Source: Elysia marginata
Lineage: Eukaryota > Mollusca > Gastropoda > Plakobranchidae
DNA: 21,277 nt
Reading direction: 5' to 3'
NCBI GenBank assembly: GCA_019649035.1
Contig: BMAT01002053.1
Span: 79,799-101,075, forward strand
This document shows positions 1 through 10,569 of the stretch, piece after piece. The translations under genes and the position numbers were made by a program. How positions within the stretch are numbered: position 1 is the stretch's first letter; every line of letters starts with the position of its first letter. The notes under the pieces were generated by a model. That model was not told the origin of the DNA, ran no database searches, and saw only the letters and a list, made by a program, of their open reading frames with translations.

Positions 1-659
1 AACTTTACAGTAAACAACAAAAAGACTTTTTTTCAATACGCCTGCAGATGAAACCCAAAAAGATTTGAAATTCATAGTTAACGTGTGGACAGACATATTC
101 GTTACAAATAGAATGTAATATGCTCGCATAAAACTGCGTAGAATGTGTGGTTATCTCTAATGTGTAGCCTTTCGCTTTCTTTGTACATAGAACGCAGCAA
201 TAATTGTATTGCTAAACATTGTGCATTAGACCAAGTTTTCCATTACTTTTGCAAAAGCGTATGTGTATGCAAAACGACAGTCAGTTAATGTTTAAAGATA
301 AATGAAACTAAAGTAAGAACGAAGAAAGGAAGAACGAAGAAAGGAAGAACAGTTTGAAAGTGTGCAGTGTCTCTAACTTGGTAAGTAGTACAAACGGAAA
401 ATATGGAATTTTTCGCTAGTTCTCCGCAAAAAATATACTGTTGACGAGAGATTGCAATAGCCTTTAATGGGAATTTAATACCTAAATGAGGACAAGAACT
501 ACAATACAGTAACAGCAGTAGCGACACAACAAAAACCAGCAGTAATGGCAATATTAATAAAAAAAAAAAACCACGTTTAAACAAATCGCATCACATAAGA
601 ACTGCTTATCAAATGTTTTTGAGAGAACTATCACCTTTATCAACCGTTTTTTTTTTCAG
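1..659. other. No supported gene
   Basis: AT-rich flank. A minus-strand open frame at 285-584 starts with a hydrophobic stretch that looks like a signal peptide, but it is a translation of poly-T and of the 15-bp repeat. I do not call it. Confidence 0.55.
315..350. repeat. 15-bp tandem repeat, 2.4 copies
   Basis: The unit AAGAACGAAGAAAGG occurs twice perfectly and is followed by a partial third copy. Confidence 0.9.
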
Positions 660-779
660 AAACCCGAGCATAACAAGTCGGTACTTCCTGCAAACACCCT
701 CTCCGCTTGAATCAAGAACATCTCGTTGAAGACGCAAAATCAACCGTTAACCGTGGAGCTTCAGAACTGGAACAGAACG
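660..779 (+). other. Exon-like segment on the plus strand (non-coding or UTR)
   Basis: A strong acceptor (CCGTTTTTTTTTTCAG|AAACC) and a donor (CAGAACG|GTAAAT) bracket 120 nt of noticeably GC-richer sequence. All three forward frames contain a stop inside it, so it cannot be an internal coding exon. If real, it would be a UTR or lncRNA exon, or the last coding part of a gene running in from the left. It could also be chance. Confidence 0.25.
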
Positions 780-929
780 GTAAATAATGCGGGCACGTCA
801 TGTGTCATGTGGGTGTATAGGTGTGTGTGTGTGAGGGTGAGTTTTTCGGCAGGTAGGGTTTGAGGTACGGAAAAAAAATAAGAAACTAACAACTCATGAT
901 TCATAGTGTGTGCGTGTGAAGAAGATGTC

Positions 930-1110
930 TGTCTCTCACTCTCTCTCTCTTCTCTCTGTCTCTCTTTCTCTATCTCTCATTCTCTATCTCATTCTCTCTC
1001 TTTCTCTCTCTCATTCTCTCTCTCTCTTTCTCTGCCTCTTTCTCTATCTCTCTATCTCTCTCTCTTTCTCTCTCGCTCCCTCTCTCTTTCTCTCTCTCTC
1101 CACACCCTCT
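930..1110. repeat. Long imperfect CT-rich tract
   Basis: About 180 bp of almost pure pyrimidine on the plus strand is built from TCTC with TTTC, TATC and CATT interruptions. Overlapping open frames in several frames on both strands here (Ser/Leu-rich or Arg/Glu-rich) are repeat artefacts. Confidence 0.95.
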
Positions 1111-1241
1111 TGTTACCTTTCCTGCTACCTCGGTTGAAGATGTAATAAGAAAGGTATGCAACTACTAATAGACGATTACAGCTAGCACGGGTGTCTGTTA
1201 GGAAGCAGCTAGAAACTATAGGGATGCTCAGGACCCAGGAT

Positions 1242-1600
1242 GAAGTTCGTTCTGTCAGTTTTCAAACCAAGGGCAGAATGGGACACATAGAGCAAGTCTT
1301 AGAGTAAACTATTTTTTCGAGATTTTTTGCTGTGGAAACATGGCTATCGCATACACTCGTTGCACAAAATCAGTTAAGAATAATCCTATAGCTATTGATA
1401 ACAGAGGGTTTCACTAAAGTTCCTTCTGTTAGTGTAAAATCCAAGGGCAGTATGGGACACAGAGAGAAAGAGTAAACTATTCCTGCGATACTTTGAGCTG
1501 TGGAAACAAGGCAATCCAAGATACTAAAGCCTATAGCCATGAGAACAAGCGTTAAACGGGAGTTCCTTCTCCTGAGGATCATGTCGAAAAATACTACTTG
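1242..1600. repeat. Imperfect direct tandem repeat, unit about 175 bp
   Basis: Copy 1 starts at GTTCGTTCTGTCAG (about 1245) and copy 2 at GTTCCTTCTGTTAG (about 1419). Both then share AAGGGCAG(A/T)ATGGGACACA, GAGTAAACTATT and GCTGTGGAAACA in the same order. The ends of the copies also align (CCTATAGCTATTGATAACAG versus CCTATAGCCATGAGAACAAG). A third partial copy starts with AGTTCCTTCT near 1561. Origin unknown; it could be a satellite fragment or part of a mobile element. Confidence 0.75.
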
Positions 1601-2689
1601 CATGTAGTTTATCATCATCTTGACCTAGATATGACGTTTTTTATTTTTTCCAGAAATGCTTAATTTACTTAAAAATGTAATATCTCAAATTTTTTGAAAA
1701 TCCGGTAGAGCTGAAAAAAATGTATCTTCAATATAGCACACCAGCCCAATACAAATCAGTCTAGGGGCCCATCAAAACGAAAACAAGAAACAAAAAACGA
1801 GAGCAGCAACAGTATCGAACGTGAAAGAAGTACTTTATGTGTTTCAATTTCTAATGAGCATCTTAAGAAAATTTTAGGAACGTAAAACATCTCATCACCT
1901 AGTTTTCTAAACTGTCCAGGTATAAGCTATGTTTGTATATAAGCAAGTGTGTATAAGGATGAGCCAAAATTTTAACGGAATGTTATCTCAAAGAGTGTAT
2001 GAGGGCTGCAAAGCAGATCAAAGTACGAAGGAGGATAGGTTCCAGTCGCGCGGTTTATTGGTCGTTTTTTTTTTTTTGCTATAATAAAATTTATGAATTT
2101 TTTTCTTAGTTGTATAGCCTTCACGCACATACCTTAATACAAACTAGACACTTCTCTTTTTGAAAATGCATATAATATCCTTAATTTCGATAAACTTTGA
2201 AAACTTCAAATACAGAGAGGGTATTAATATTGCCCTAGCTAAACATTTTTTCCTCGCAATGTTTGCTCCCCCTTACAGGTATTAATAGTTACAACTTGTA
2301 GCTCGCTCTGCATGTGTTTGTAGTATGGTAGGTGAGCATTCCTAAAAAAAATCGAGAGCAGCTTAAGAGATATAAACGCAGTGAGGGTGAGTGTGTCGTA
2401 AACATACATGAAAACTACACAGGGCTGGTAGGAGTGAGTGGGAGATATGGGGATAGGAGAGAAGGGGACAGGTGCAAGCTAGTGTACATACCTGTTCTTC
2501 TTCATAGAAAGGGGAAGGTGGAGTTTTGATAGTGTGAAGGAGCCAGAGATGCGTGGGTGAGAGATGGACTGTAGAAAAGTAGGGATGAATAGTCTTCGGG
2601 ATATATAGTCACAGGCAGAAACAAAGATAACAGAAAATAGCAGATGAAGATTAAATTCAAAGCAAGCAAATAATGTCCAGATCGAGAGT
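1601..2689. other. No gene seen
   Basis: AT-rich sequence with poly-T runs (about 2066-2078) becomes G/A-rich after 2300. No splice-supported or domain-bearing frame was found. Confidence 0.6.
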
Positions 2690-2973
2690 GAGTGAGAGAG
2701 AAAGAAAGAGAGAGGGGGAAAGACATAGCGAGAGAGTGGGTGAGTGGAAGAGAGAAAAGGTTATAGAGTAAAGGAAAGTGATGACATTGGCATTAAAAGA
2801 GAGAGAAAGAGAATGTATTGGAGAAACAGAAAGAAAAAATAGATGAAGAGCTAACAAGACAGTACATGTATTTTGTTTGTTTGGTTTTTTTGTCAAAAAA
2901 AGAGAGATTATGAATTGATACGATAAAACAGTAGATTTGGAGAGAGAGAGAGATTGAGAGAGAGACAGAGAGA

Positions 2974-3016
<43 letters not shown>
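2690..3016. repeat. GA-rich purine tract with (GA)n core
   Basis: Purine-rich sequence begins near 2690. The densest part, 2938-3016, is GAGAGA repeated with CAG and AAG interruptions. Apparent Ser/Leu-rich minus-strand open frames here are by-products of the repeat. Confidence 0.93.
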
Positions 3017-3017
<1 letters not shown>

Positions 3018-3376
3018 TTGGCGTAGACAACTTATTAAAACTGCCAGTATCTATACAATTATTCAAATCCACTACATTTTTCCTTATAAAAATTAGTATC
3101 ATTATATAGCCGACAATATCAAAACCGTTCGCAGAACAGAACAAAAGATGTTGCTGTATTCCAGGCATCAAAAGGTGTTGCTCTATTCGGTACATACTTG
3201 ATAGACAACATGCTGGTTGTATAGGGACTGCGGAGGAATGCGATCTTGGTGTCTGTAGATTCTTTCCATAATAGAGCGGAATAGAACATTGTATTGCTGC
3301 CAGGATATGCGGGATATGAAAGAAAAACTGCCCATATAACACGAGCATTATATTCTTCTCTCGCTCTTTTCCTCTT

Positions 3377-3378
<2 letters not shown>

Positions 3379-3414
<36 letters not shown>
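3379..3414. repeat. (CT)n microsatellite
   Basis: About 17 CT dinucleotides without interruption, followed by weaker CT-rich sequence to about 3463. It is complementary to the GA tract at 2938-3016. Confidence 0.95.
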
Positions 3415-3417
<3 letters not shown>

Positions 3418-4469
3418 CGCTGCATTTTTCTCTCCCTCTTACACTCTCTCTCTCTCTCTACATATCTCGGTGGAACCAGCAAATTTCATTTCAAAACACC
3501 CACAGCTTTACATTTATAATAATATGGATTTAAGCTGACTGGCAATCAGCTCTGAAATTAAGGTTAGTTTAACAGGTGGAAGGGGTATACAATACGATTT
3601 CTTGGTTGCCTATATTTATTTTTAAGAGCAGGTATTTGGTTTTATAATGGTAATACTTGTGTCTTATTTTTATGAAAGACCAGTAGCATCAATAAATATC
3701 CAGAAACGTTTAGCCTTTTGGCAAAACGAAAGAGATATAAGGGCAGTAAGGGCAAGTAAAGTTAGGTAAGGACAGGTAGAGGCAGGTAGGGGTTCCTCTT
3801 CCTGATGCCACAAATCTGTGTAAAGATAAACTTTAATTTACTGAAAGCTTTTTAAGCGTTTATCAAAATTCAGTCTACCTATATATGACTCAAAAACTCT
3901 ACACCATACATACACTTTGAACCGTATTTTGTTTTGTTTTTTCCCTGTAAATCCCTCACCCTCCCTTTTCGCACCTCTTCGCACCGAACGCAGAATTCGA
4001 TGCCAACGCACTGATCTGCACATCCTGTTTCAGGGTAAGACCACAGTGACGCCAATATTTCCTGAGGTACCATCCTACAGTTAGTCATAGTGCTTCAATA
4101 CGCGGACCCTAGGTCAATGTTTAGCACTGAAATTCTAGCAATTGTTAGTCCGATTAAATAATGGTGAAAGACTGAAGTATTCGGCAGTGAAAAAACGTAA
4201 GCTTGTAGTGAAAGAGGGGTTGAAAATGCAGACTTTTGGTGAGATTTCGACCTTAACTTACATGAAGTACCTTCAGCACCTATTCAAGTTTCCGAAGTCA
4301 CTATGCGTAACGAAACAGTGCCAGCCATTTTATATTGAAATATAATTTTTAAAAAAGGAGAATGAGTGCAAAACGTGTACTAGTTTCTTTAAAAAATGTT
4401 TCCTTTTAACCTCTCTCTCCATACGTTACCTAGTTATTCTTACTCTTTACTCTTAAATCTCAAGACTGC
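3415..4469. other. No supported gene
   Basis: It includes a CT-rich shoulder (to about 3465) and a short imperfect repeat of GGTAGG/GGCAGG units at about 3740-3795. A short minus-strand Cys-rich frame around 3960-4024 is noted under rejected items. Otherwise it is AT-rich sequence. Confidence 0.55.
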
Positions 4470-4608
4470 CCCCCCACCACCACCACCACTATCTCCTCCT
4501 CCTCCTTCTCCACCTTTTCTTCTTCTTCTTCTTCTTCTTCTTCTTCTTCTTCTTCTTCTTCTTCTTCTTCTTCTTCTTCTTCTTCTTCTACTTCTACTTT
4601 TACTACTG

Positions 4609-4667
<59 letters not shown>

Positions 4668-4672
4668 TCTTC
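4470..4672. repeat. Compound trinucleotide tract: (CCA/CTC)n-(TTC)n-(TAC)n
   Basis: Four blocks follow each other: CCACCACC-type (about 4470-4490), CTC-type (4491-4510), TTC repeats (about 4518-4589) and CTA/TAC repeats (about 4603-4662), ending with further TTC. The whole stretch keeps the same three-base period across motif changes. It therefore reads as poly-Leu in one frame and poly-Glu/Val on the other strand; these are translations of a microsatellite, not genes. Confidence 0.97.
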
Positions 4673-4700
4673 TCGTTCTCTCCCTTCCTTCTTCTTAATC

Positions 4701-7134
4701 CTACCTACTTTTTTTTTATCTACAACACATATCACGCCGTATTTAGCAAACCATTGACTTTTTTGTTTTGCTCTGACAAGATAAAGGTCGAACAATACGA
4801 GACCAAGATCAGACCTTATCATGGTGTAGAAATGCAACGCGTCCACATCAAAAGGACATCACGAAAATCTCAAGGTGAGCTCACATTCCAGACGCACGTG
4901 TGCTACACACGTCTTAGTAGCATCAGCTCTCAGTAGAAGCTACACCTGTGCTGTTAGTTTTGTTTAGGTTACTGAATAGGCTGGAGTTTGATTTGTATAC
5001 ATCTACATTCTCTCACGAAGCAAAAAATTATGAGGTTAAGTTTGAGGCATCGCAGATTAAGTTCATACATTGATGACATGCTGAGAGAAAAATGTTCAAG
5101 GCCCGATAAGCTCCTACATACACAACTTTTAAAGATTTGGAATAGATGGCAAGTTATGATAAAAATAATAATAAAAAACAAGAAATCATATTTCAGAGCT
5201 TAAAATACTGGTATCAATATTTCTGGACCTTCATAAAAAAGTTCCCTTAAAAAGTGTCTTAACCAACCCTGTAGGTGGAAAGAATGGTTATAATGTTAGT
5301 TCAGCCTCTGCTTCTATTGATGCTTCTCTTCACTATCCATCATAAAAAATTCAAGCCCAAGGTTCTGATCAAGGTCAAAATACAAGGAGAAAAGCAATCG
5401 CTTTAACGGCTAAATGTCAAGATTTCCGCCCAGCTCGAGGAACCCTAAGAAGTAAGAGCCTTGACTTTTCATTTCTTTACAGGCTGACAGTCATCGTGCC
5501 ATCCTAGGGGTGCGTCTTAAGTCTCTAACTGTACACGCTTGCTAACTCTTCATCTTACAATGTAGGTATTAAGACCAGAATAAACACCTTGAGCCGCTTC
5601 TAATGACGACTTGAACATCGGACTTTCCGGTTTCAAAATCAACCTCCCCTCTCTGTTTCTCGCCCAGTCTGTGTAATTACCTGAATCCCAATCTCTCAGC
5701 TTCCCTTCTCTTTTTCACTCTTCATTATCCTCTCAGCGCCTCCTCCCTGTCTCCCTCTCCCTGCCTGCCCAACTAAGTAAACACAGTTATAGTACTATGC
5801 AAGTAAATCTTTCCCAGCTTACCAAAGTTACTCTGTAACTGATTTTTAAGGATTGGCCGATCTAAAGCAATTGTGAAAAAAAAATATAATTATCGTGCTC
5901 GATGATTTGGCCTCCGGTCAAGTGGGCTAGATGCTTTCTGAAACACTAACTTGCCTAACAAATCACCTTGCAGATACTTATTTCTGATCGTAGAATATTG
6001 AATGTGTTGGGATCCGTGAAATTGATTATATTATGCTACATGTCCAGAAACAGTAATATCCTCATAGCAATCAGGGTATACGGACATGATTGGGTTCATC
6101 AAAGATGGCTTATGGGACTGTTTCAGGACTAACCTCGCTTGTGTGTAAAATCCAAAAGGTGGGCTCACCAGTGAACTCTTCTGTGGGCGAGGTCATCTAT
6201 TCAATAGGCTATAGTGCGGAATCTAAGCCTAAAAACTCACCATTGTCCAAGGGGAACTACTCTTAGATAATTTTTAAAGGTCATGGAACACCCCCATAGA
6301 AACGATAGTAGCTATGCATTGTTTCTTGAAAAAATGACTGATTTTCAACAAAATCCAGTAAATAAAGACAAATACAAAGTAATACTATAAGCATGCAAAT
6401 TAATAACTTTCTGTTATTGATGCTCTTCATAGCCTACCGTACTGCTGGGTCTTTTAGTTTGCTTTTTTCCAATCGATAAGCGATAATTGACTGGTATAAA
6501 TTTTACGTATAAATAGAAAATCGAATGCTAACACCTAGAGTCTTATGATCAGTTGAACATTTAAAAAAAGGAAAGCTGCACATAACATCGCCCAACACAC
6601 AACATTGCACAAAAGACACAAGCAAAGCATGCAAAGCATAATTCACTTTAACACAAATCAAACATTTCTCCATTCATTTAAGGATGCAAGTTGGGAGTGA
6701 GTAAAATTGTAAAAGAGTTTATAGGTGCCTTGTTGCCAAAGTTGCTGACACAGTTCAATAACATAGGTCAAAGCAACAGAGGCAAGATGTAATTTGTTAC
6801 TGAGAAGAAACAAGGAAAGTGCAGTGGCAGAGAGTGCAACAATAAAATAGTATTGGAAATGGTCAGGCCCGAATTGAAAAAAAAACAACAAAAAAAAAAA
6901 CACAACCACAGAGATCACATGAAAAGTAATAAAGTTTCACTCCATAGTTAGCGACATAAAAGATTAGTATTGCAATCAATTCACACAACACAACAAAAGA
7001 AACAAGTTTTATATCAATTACGTGAGAAGCATTCAATATTTACAACAAAACAGTGGTGATTTTGAATAAAGATATGTGATAGCAGTGCACACACATTTTA
7101 ACAACAGAATTAAAATTTGCAAGATTTGTAGAAA
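4701..7134. other. Long stretch without a supported gene
   Basis: It contains scattered purine/pyrimidine-rich tracts (for example pyrimidine-rich 5640-5765), diffuse repeat-like sequence around 6060-6260, and a T/C-rich minus strand at 6550-7130 that could be 3' UTR if the terminal exon at 7135-7265 is real. No recognisable coding domain was found in any frame. Confidence 0.55.
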
Positions 7135-7265
7135 TCAATTTTTAGTTTGAAAACTAAGATGTAGAAAGTGAGGTCTATCTACAAGCAAGCCGAAAGTATC
7201 GTGAAAAATGATGTTTTCAAGTAGTGATCTTAGTTGGATGATCAATGATTGCTGCCGAACTGACA
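7135..7265 (-). CDS. Possible terminal exon of the LamG gene (weak)
   Basis: Downstream of the micro-exon, a minus-strand acceptor TGTTTTCATTTTCAG|TGTCAG gives an in-phase frame (G+TG). It runs about 43 codons (VSVRQQSLIIQLRSLLEN...) to a TGA at 7135-7137. A second acceptor 26 nt upstream (CTTCCTTTTAG|TTGCC, first base 7291) would instead give a 16-residue tail ending at 7242. Minus-strand sequence below this point (about 6550-7130) is T/C-rich and could be 3' UTR. No recognisable domain, membrane segment or clear AATAAA signal was found, so other downstream exons are equally possible. Confidence 0.2.
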
Positions 7266-7530
7266 CTGAAAATGAAAACAACACGAGGCAACTAAAAGGA
7301 AGACGGAAAGTATTAGACATGATCGCCAGTCAATGCAGGCAGTGATGATGATGTGAAATCCAATGAAGTACTGCATCGCTTTTTGAGGACTGGGGGTTCA
7401 TACGATTAAAAATAACAACTTTGGTGGATTTATGATAGATTGATTTTGTTATCAAAGCTTAAGATTTCAGTTGTTTTAAGGATAAAAATTTTTTACTCTA
7501 TTAAAAATAATAGATATGTAATAATTAGTC

Positions 7531-7832
7531 ACCTCGTGGTCTATTGATATACGCTCGGCTTTCGGGTCGAGCGATTCGGGGTTCGAGCCTGCATCGGCAG
7601 ATCAACATTTTAGTCCTTGAAAATAAAACGCATATCTCCGTTTGACTCATGCGTTAAAGAGGTACCTGACTTTAGGCAGTAAAAGATCTTGTCATAGCGC
7701 TTTGAAACGCTGCTTCTCTGAGGGTTTAGAAAGTGATTTGGTTGGTAATACCCTCTAGGGGAACCCCAGTGAAGTGCTTAGAGCATTTTAGTGGATTAGG
7801 CTTTATATGAAAACGCTCTTTACTTTACTTTT
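7531..7832 (+). mobile_element. tRNA-derived SINE, about 300 bp
   Basis: The head (7531-7600) resembles a tRNA, most like tRNA-Pro. ACCTCGTGGTCTATTG sits at the D-arm/A-box position. CGCTCG pairs with CGAGCG around a CTTTCGG loop, giving an anticodon-arm-like hairpin. GGTTCGAGCC at 7580-7589 is a B-box. The body ends with AAGTGCTTAGAGCATTTTAG, a further AT-rich stretch and GCTCTTTACTTTAC, which resembles the 3' tails SINEs share with L2/CR1-type LINEs. The oversized loop and missing acceptor stem exclude a working tRNA. Family assignment is from memory of SINE structure, not a search. Confidence 0.7.
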
Positions 7833-8359
7833 ATAAAAAAATTCTTTCGGTCTGAAAAATTAGTGCTTATTCAGACAACTTATAAAATTAATCATTACAA
7901 GGTTATGTTCTTTAAAAACTCAAATAAGGTAAAGGAGACATTCCAAAAAAATTATCATTTTAGGACTTCCATGCTTAAAAAACCTGTTATGTCTCAAGGT
8001 TTTAGCATTTTTTTTCTAATCGCCGTGACAAAGGAACAAAAAAGTTCAGAGTTGTATACTCTGTTGGTATCCGGAACTAAGAAAAAAAAAATTGATATAA
8101 TAAAACCCGTTGGTTCTCAAGTTTGGTTTTGTATATGCCGGCCAAGGGACATAATACAACATGATATTTGTCTATTCAAGGTTATCTACTCTTTCAAAAG
8201 TAAAGAAAAAAGAGAGGAAACTCTGCTAAGTTCATCGCGCAACCATTAATCCACCATAAAGTTAAAAAAAAACAAGCCTAGCAAGACCATGTGACACTCA
8301 AGACAAAATGATGCTTTGGAATGTGGGAACTGGTCAGGCTTGAAACATGCAGATCTTAC
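7833..8359. other. No gene seen
   Basis: AT-rich sequence lies between the SINE and the micro-exon. A plus-strand open frame at 7863-8249 is Lys/Ser/Phe-rich with poly-A-derived lysines. It has no domain signature and was not called as a gene. On the minus strand this would be the intron following the micro-exon. Confidence 0.6.
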
Positions 8360-8407
8360 CAATCACAGTCCGCCACGTCGTGCGGTTCGCCCCTATCGTA
8401 CCCACGG
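8360..8407 (-). CDS. Candidate 48-nt micro-exon after the TPRP linker
   Basis: The exon lies between a strong acceptor (TTTCTCTCTGTCTCAG|CCGTG) and a strong donor (GATTG|GTAAGA) on the minus strand. It begins by completing the Thr codon left by the previous exon (A + CC), then encodes VGTIGANRTTWRTVI and ends in phase 1. There is no stop in the required frame, and the length is a multiple of three, so skipping would preserve frame. The residues carry an NRT sequon and a TTWR motif echoing TTWRPP at the end of the linker. The island is GC-richer than its surroundings. There is no domain homology to back it, so confidence rests on splice signals and phase. Confidence 0.6.
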
Positions 8408-10569
8408 CTGAGACAGAGAGAAACATCACGTGACAACGGCAAACTGCCTTTCTTATAAAGTTTTGGTTTAGATCCTTGGTTTCAAAGTGAAACATAGCGT
8501 TTAAATTGTCTTTGAAATATTCGCACTCTGTTATAAAAGTCGTTGGGTTTAGGTAAAAAAAAACCAGTTATATATTATTCTATCTTACTTCGTTTTCGAT
8601 TTAAAGGTATTAAAAAGTTGTGGGAAACAAAATTTTTTATTTTATTTTAAAATTATCTAAGAAAATGTGTTTTAGACAAAAATTTACCTTTCAAGATTTT
8701 TTAAGCCTTCATATCATACTTTGAAGATAGAAAACAGAACATCTTTGACTTCAAACTTTCGAGATAGACAAGAAAAAGAGAACTTATGGTTTCCTTTCCA
8801 GGTGCCGAATGCAAATGAGCAAAGAGAAGAACTTACCTCCGCTTAAATCGATGTGATTGGACCAAACTGTAATTAGATGGATGATAGATGATGGTTATGT
8901 GAGCAGAAGCAGATAGGACATATAATTTTATTGGTGTTATTCGCAATGAGTTTAAATGATAATAATGTAAGGACGAGAGCTTTTCAGTTAAAGGCAAAAA
9001 CAAAAACAGAAAAAAACATAGTAAGACAACAAACAAAATGGCTGACTTAAACTTAAAAGGCAAGAGTATCGATATGCATTAGTTTGTATTGAACTCCATG
9101 AAAGGTAAAGTTCATAAGCTTCACACTGCAACAGCTTTACACTGGGGACTCCAAGCATTTAAAATATATAACGTAGCTGAGTTTAGTGTGTTATGAAAGC
9201 ATTGAAGTTTAGTAAAAGCGGTAACTAAGTTTCCTTTAGTGTACGAAAAAAAGATTTAAGAGTCCTTGGAGATGTTAAAAGACTCGAGTATCGATATTTT
9301 TTTCTTCCTGTTTAGATGCAAAACAAAAAATGGTCATCGTTGATTTATCCAGAAAACTTTAAAAGTTGGGTTAACTTATAACGTAACACAAAGAACGCGT
9401 ATTTTTTAAAATTTTGTTTAAAAGTTATGTTGATCATCAACTGGTGTGTCTTTACTTTGATTTTGGTTAGTTGTTGTTGCTGTGTCTTTTTCGGGTATTT
9501 AAAGGATATGAGTCCTATTTCGCTTTTGCAATCCTCTGATTTAATATGTTTCGCTATTTTAGTTTTGTCAGCACGCTCACGTTGCATAACTAAAACATTC
9601 CAAGGTTATATATTACAGAAACACACATACATCAACTTTCACAAAAAGCAACGAGTGCTAAAGATACAAGCTTTCATTTTTACATGAATATTTTGAGGCC
9701 ATATCATTGCAAACTTCACAAATCAGTCTCGGGACCGATTTTAATGAATTAAGTGCTATATTAAGTAACTACTGTCCGGCTTATGTGTTGTTGATTAAAA
9801 CAGTGCATCATTCCAATTTCCAAATGTTAAAAGCTGATTTTCACTACAAAAGCTTTCCAAAAACGTATTAAAACTTAACATTATTTTCAAAGAGAAAAAA
9901 AGGAAAAAAAAAAAACTTTATCTTTTCAAGGTTGCAGCATTTAGACGTACATTTAAAAAATGAGCATGAAGCCTTGGTTTAAATAAAAAAAATTAATGAA
10001 CCTGTATCCCATAACCATAAAGCAAGAAAGGAATCGAACTGTTTTTATGGTCGTCAACAAAGATCCTTGGTAATTTCATTATCTCCAGTCTATCTGAGTC
10101 CCTAGCAATAAATTGGACTGTGTTAGAGTGACAAGTTAGTCCAATGAAATCTTTAAATGTCGTTCCCTTGGATAAATATATCACTGTGTTTTAGACTAAA
10201 ATATCCGATACAAAAATTATTGAAAGTGGGCACGAGATCATTGTTGTTGGAAAGGCACAACCAAAAGGCTTATCAAGTTATAAACCAGAGTGACCAACAA
10301 TGGCCAAGGAAGATCTGTCACAATTTGCTCAGATGAGTTTCAGTTAAAGCCCTTTCAATACAAAATATGGTCACCAACTATTGTCTGTTGCTTTGAAAAA
10401 AATTATCCTCGTGTTTTACGAACGCTGGAGCTGCCAGACTTGAAGGGCATGAAAACTACACGAACAAAGTTAAAATCTCGACGTTAAGATTTCGACTTGT
10501 ATCTGATTTTCCCTGGTAATCTCAAATTAGTAGATAAACTTCTTGGGAAAACCAAAAACAACAACTCAC
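8408..10569 (-). other. Intron 7 (phase 1) of the LamG gene, no other gene seen
   Basis: AT-rich sequence lies between the linker exon and the micro-exon. Short open frames at 9993-10184 (minus) and 10290-10487 (plus) have no recognisable domain, no splice-supported extension and ordinary AT-rich composition. If the micro-exon is wrong, this is simply the start of a longer intron. Confidence 0.55.

Noticed and set aside
285-584. Minus-strand frame of 99 residues with a signal-peptide-like hydrophobic start
   Set aside because: Its hydrophobicity comes from poly-T and its C-terminal part from a 15-bp tandem repeat; no family resemblance.
906-1161. Overlapping Ser/Leu-rich and Arg/Glu-rich frames on both strands
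   Set aside because: They are products of the CT-rich tract, with no splice or domain support.
3960-4024. Short Cys-rich minus-strand segment (GCADQCVGIEFCVRCEE) with an acceptor and a GTGAGG donor, in the phase left by the micro-exon
   Set aside because: The acceptor is weak, the end phase cannot be tested against another exon, and no domain is recognisable. It is worth remembering if transcripts extend this far.
4396-4698. 100-residue Leu-rich open frame and its Glu/Val-rich counterpart on the minus strand
   Set aside because: Both are direct translations of the compound triplet microsatellite.
5640-5790. Possible minus-strand exon in the pyrimidine-rich block (in-phase open run of ~25 codons)
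   Set aside because: The translation is Gly/Arg/Glu repeat-like and stops early; it reads as a purine tract.
6658-6918. Hydrophobic minus-strand frame of 86 residues, possible membrane anchor
   Set aside because: The first part is poly-T/TTG slippage sequence, there is no in-phase link to the LamG exons, and a 3' UTR is an easier reading.
7531-7600. Functional tRNA gene
   Set aside because: There is a B-box but no pairing acceptor stem and the anticodon loop is oversized; better explained as a SINE head.
7863-8249. 128-residue plus-strand open frame
   Set aside because: Lys/Phe/Ser-rich composition matches the local AT bias and no motif or splice support is visible.
9993-10184. 63-residue minus-strand open frame inside intron 7
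   Set aside because: No strong acceptor or donor in a matching phase; likely accidental.
10290-10487. 65-residue plus-strand open frame inside intron 7
   Set aside because: It looks fairly protein-like, but there is no recognised family and no splice evidence, and it lies antisense within an intron.
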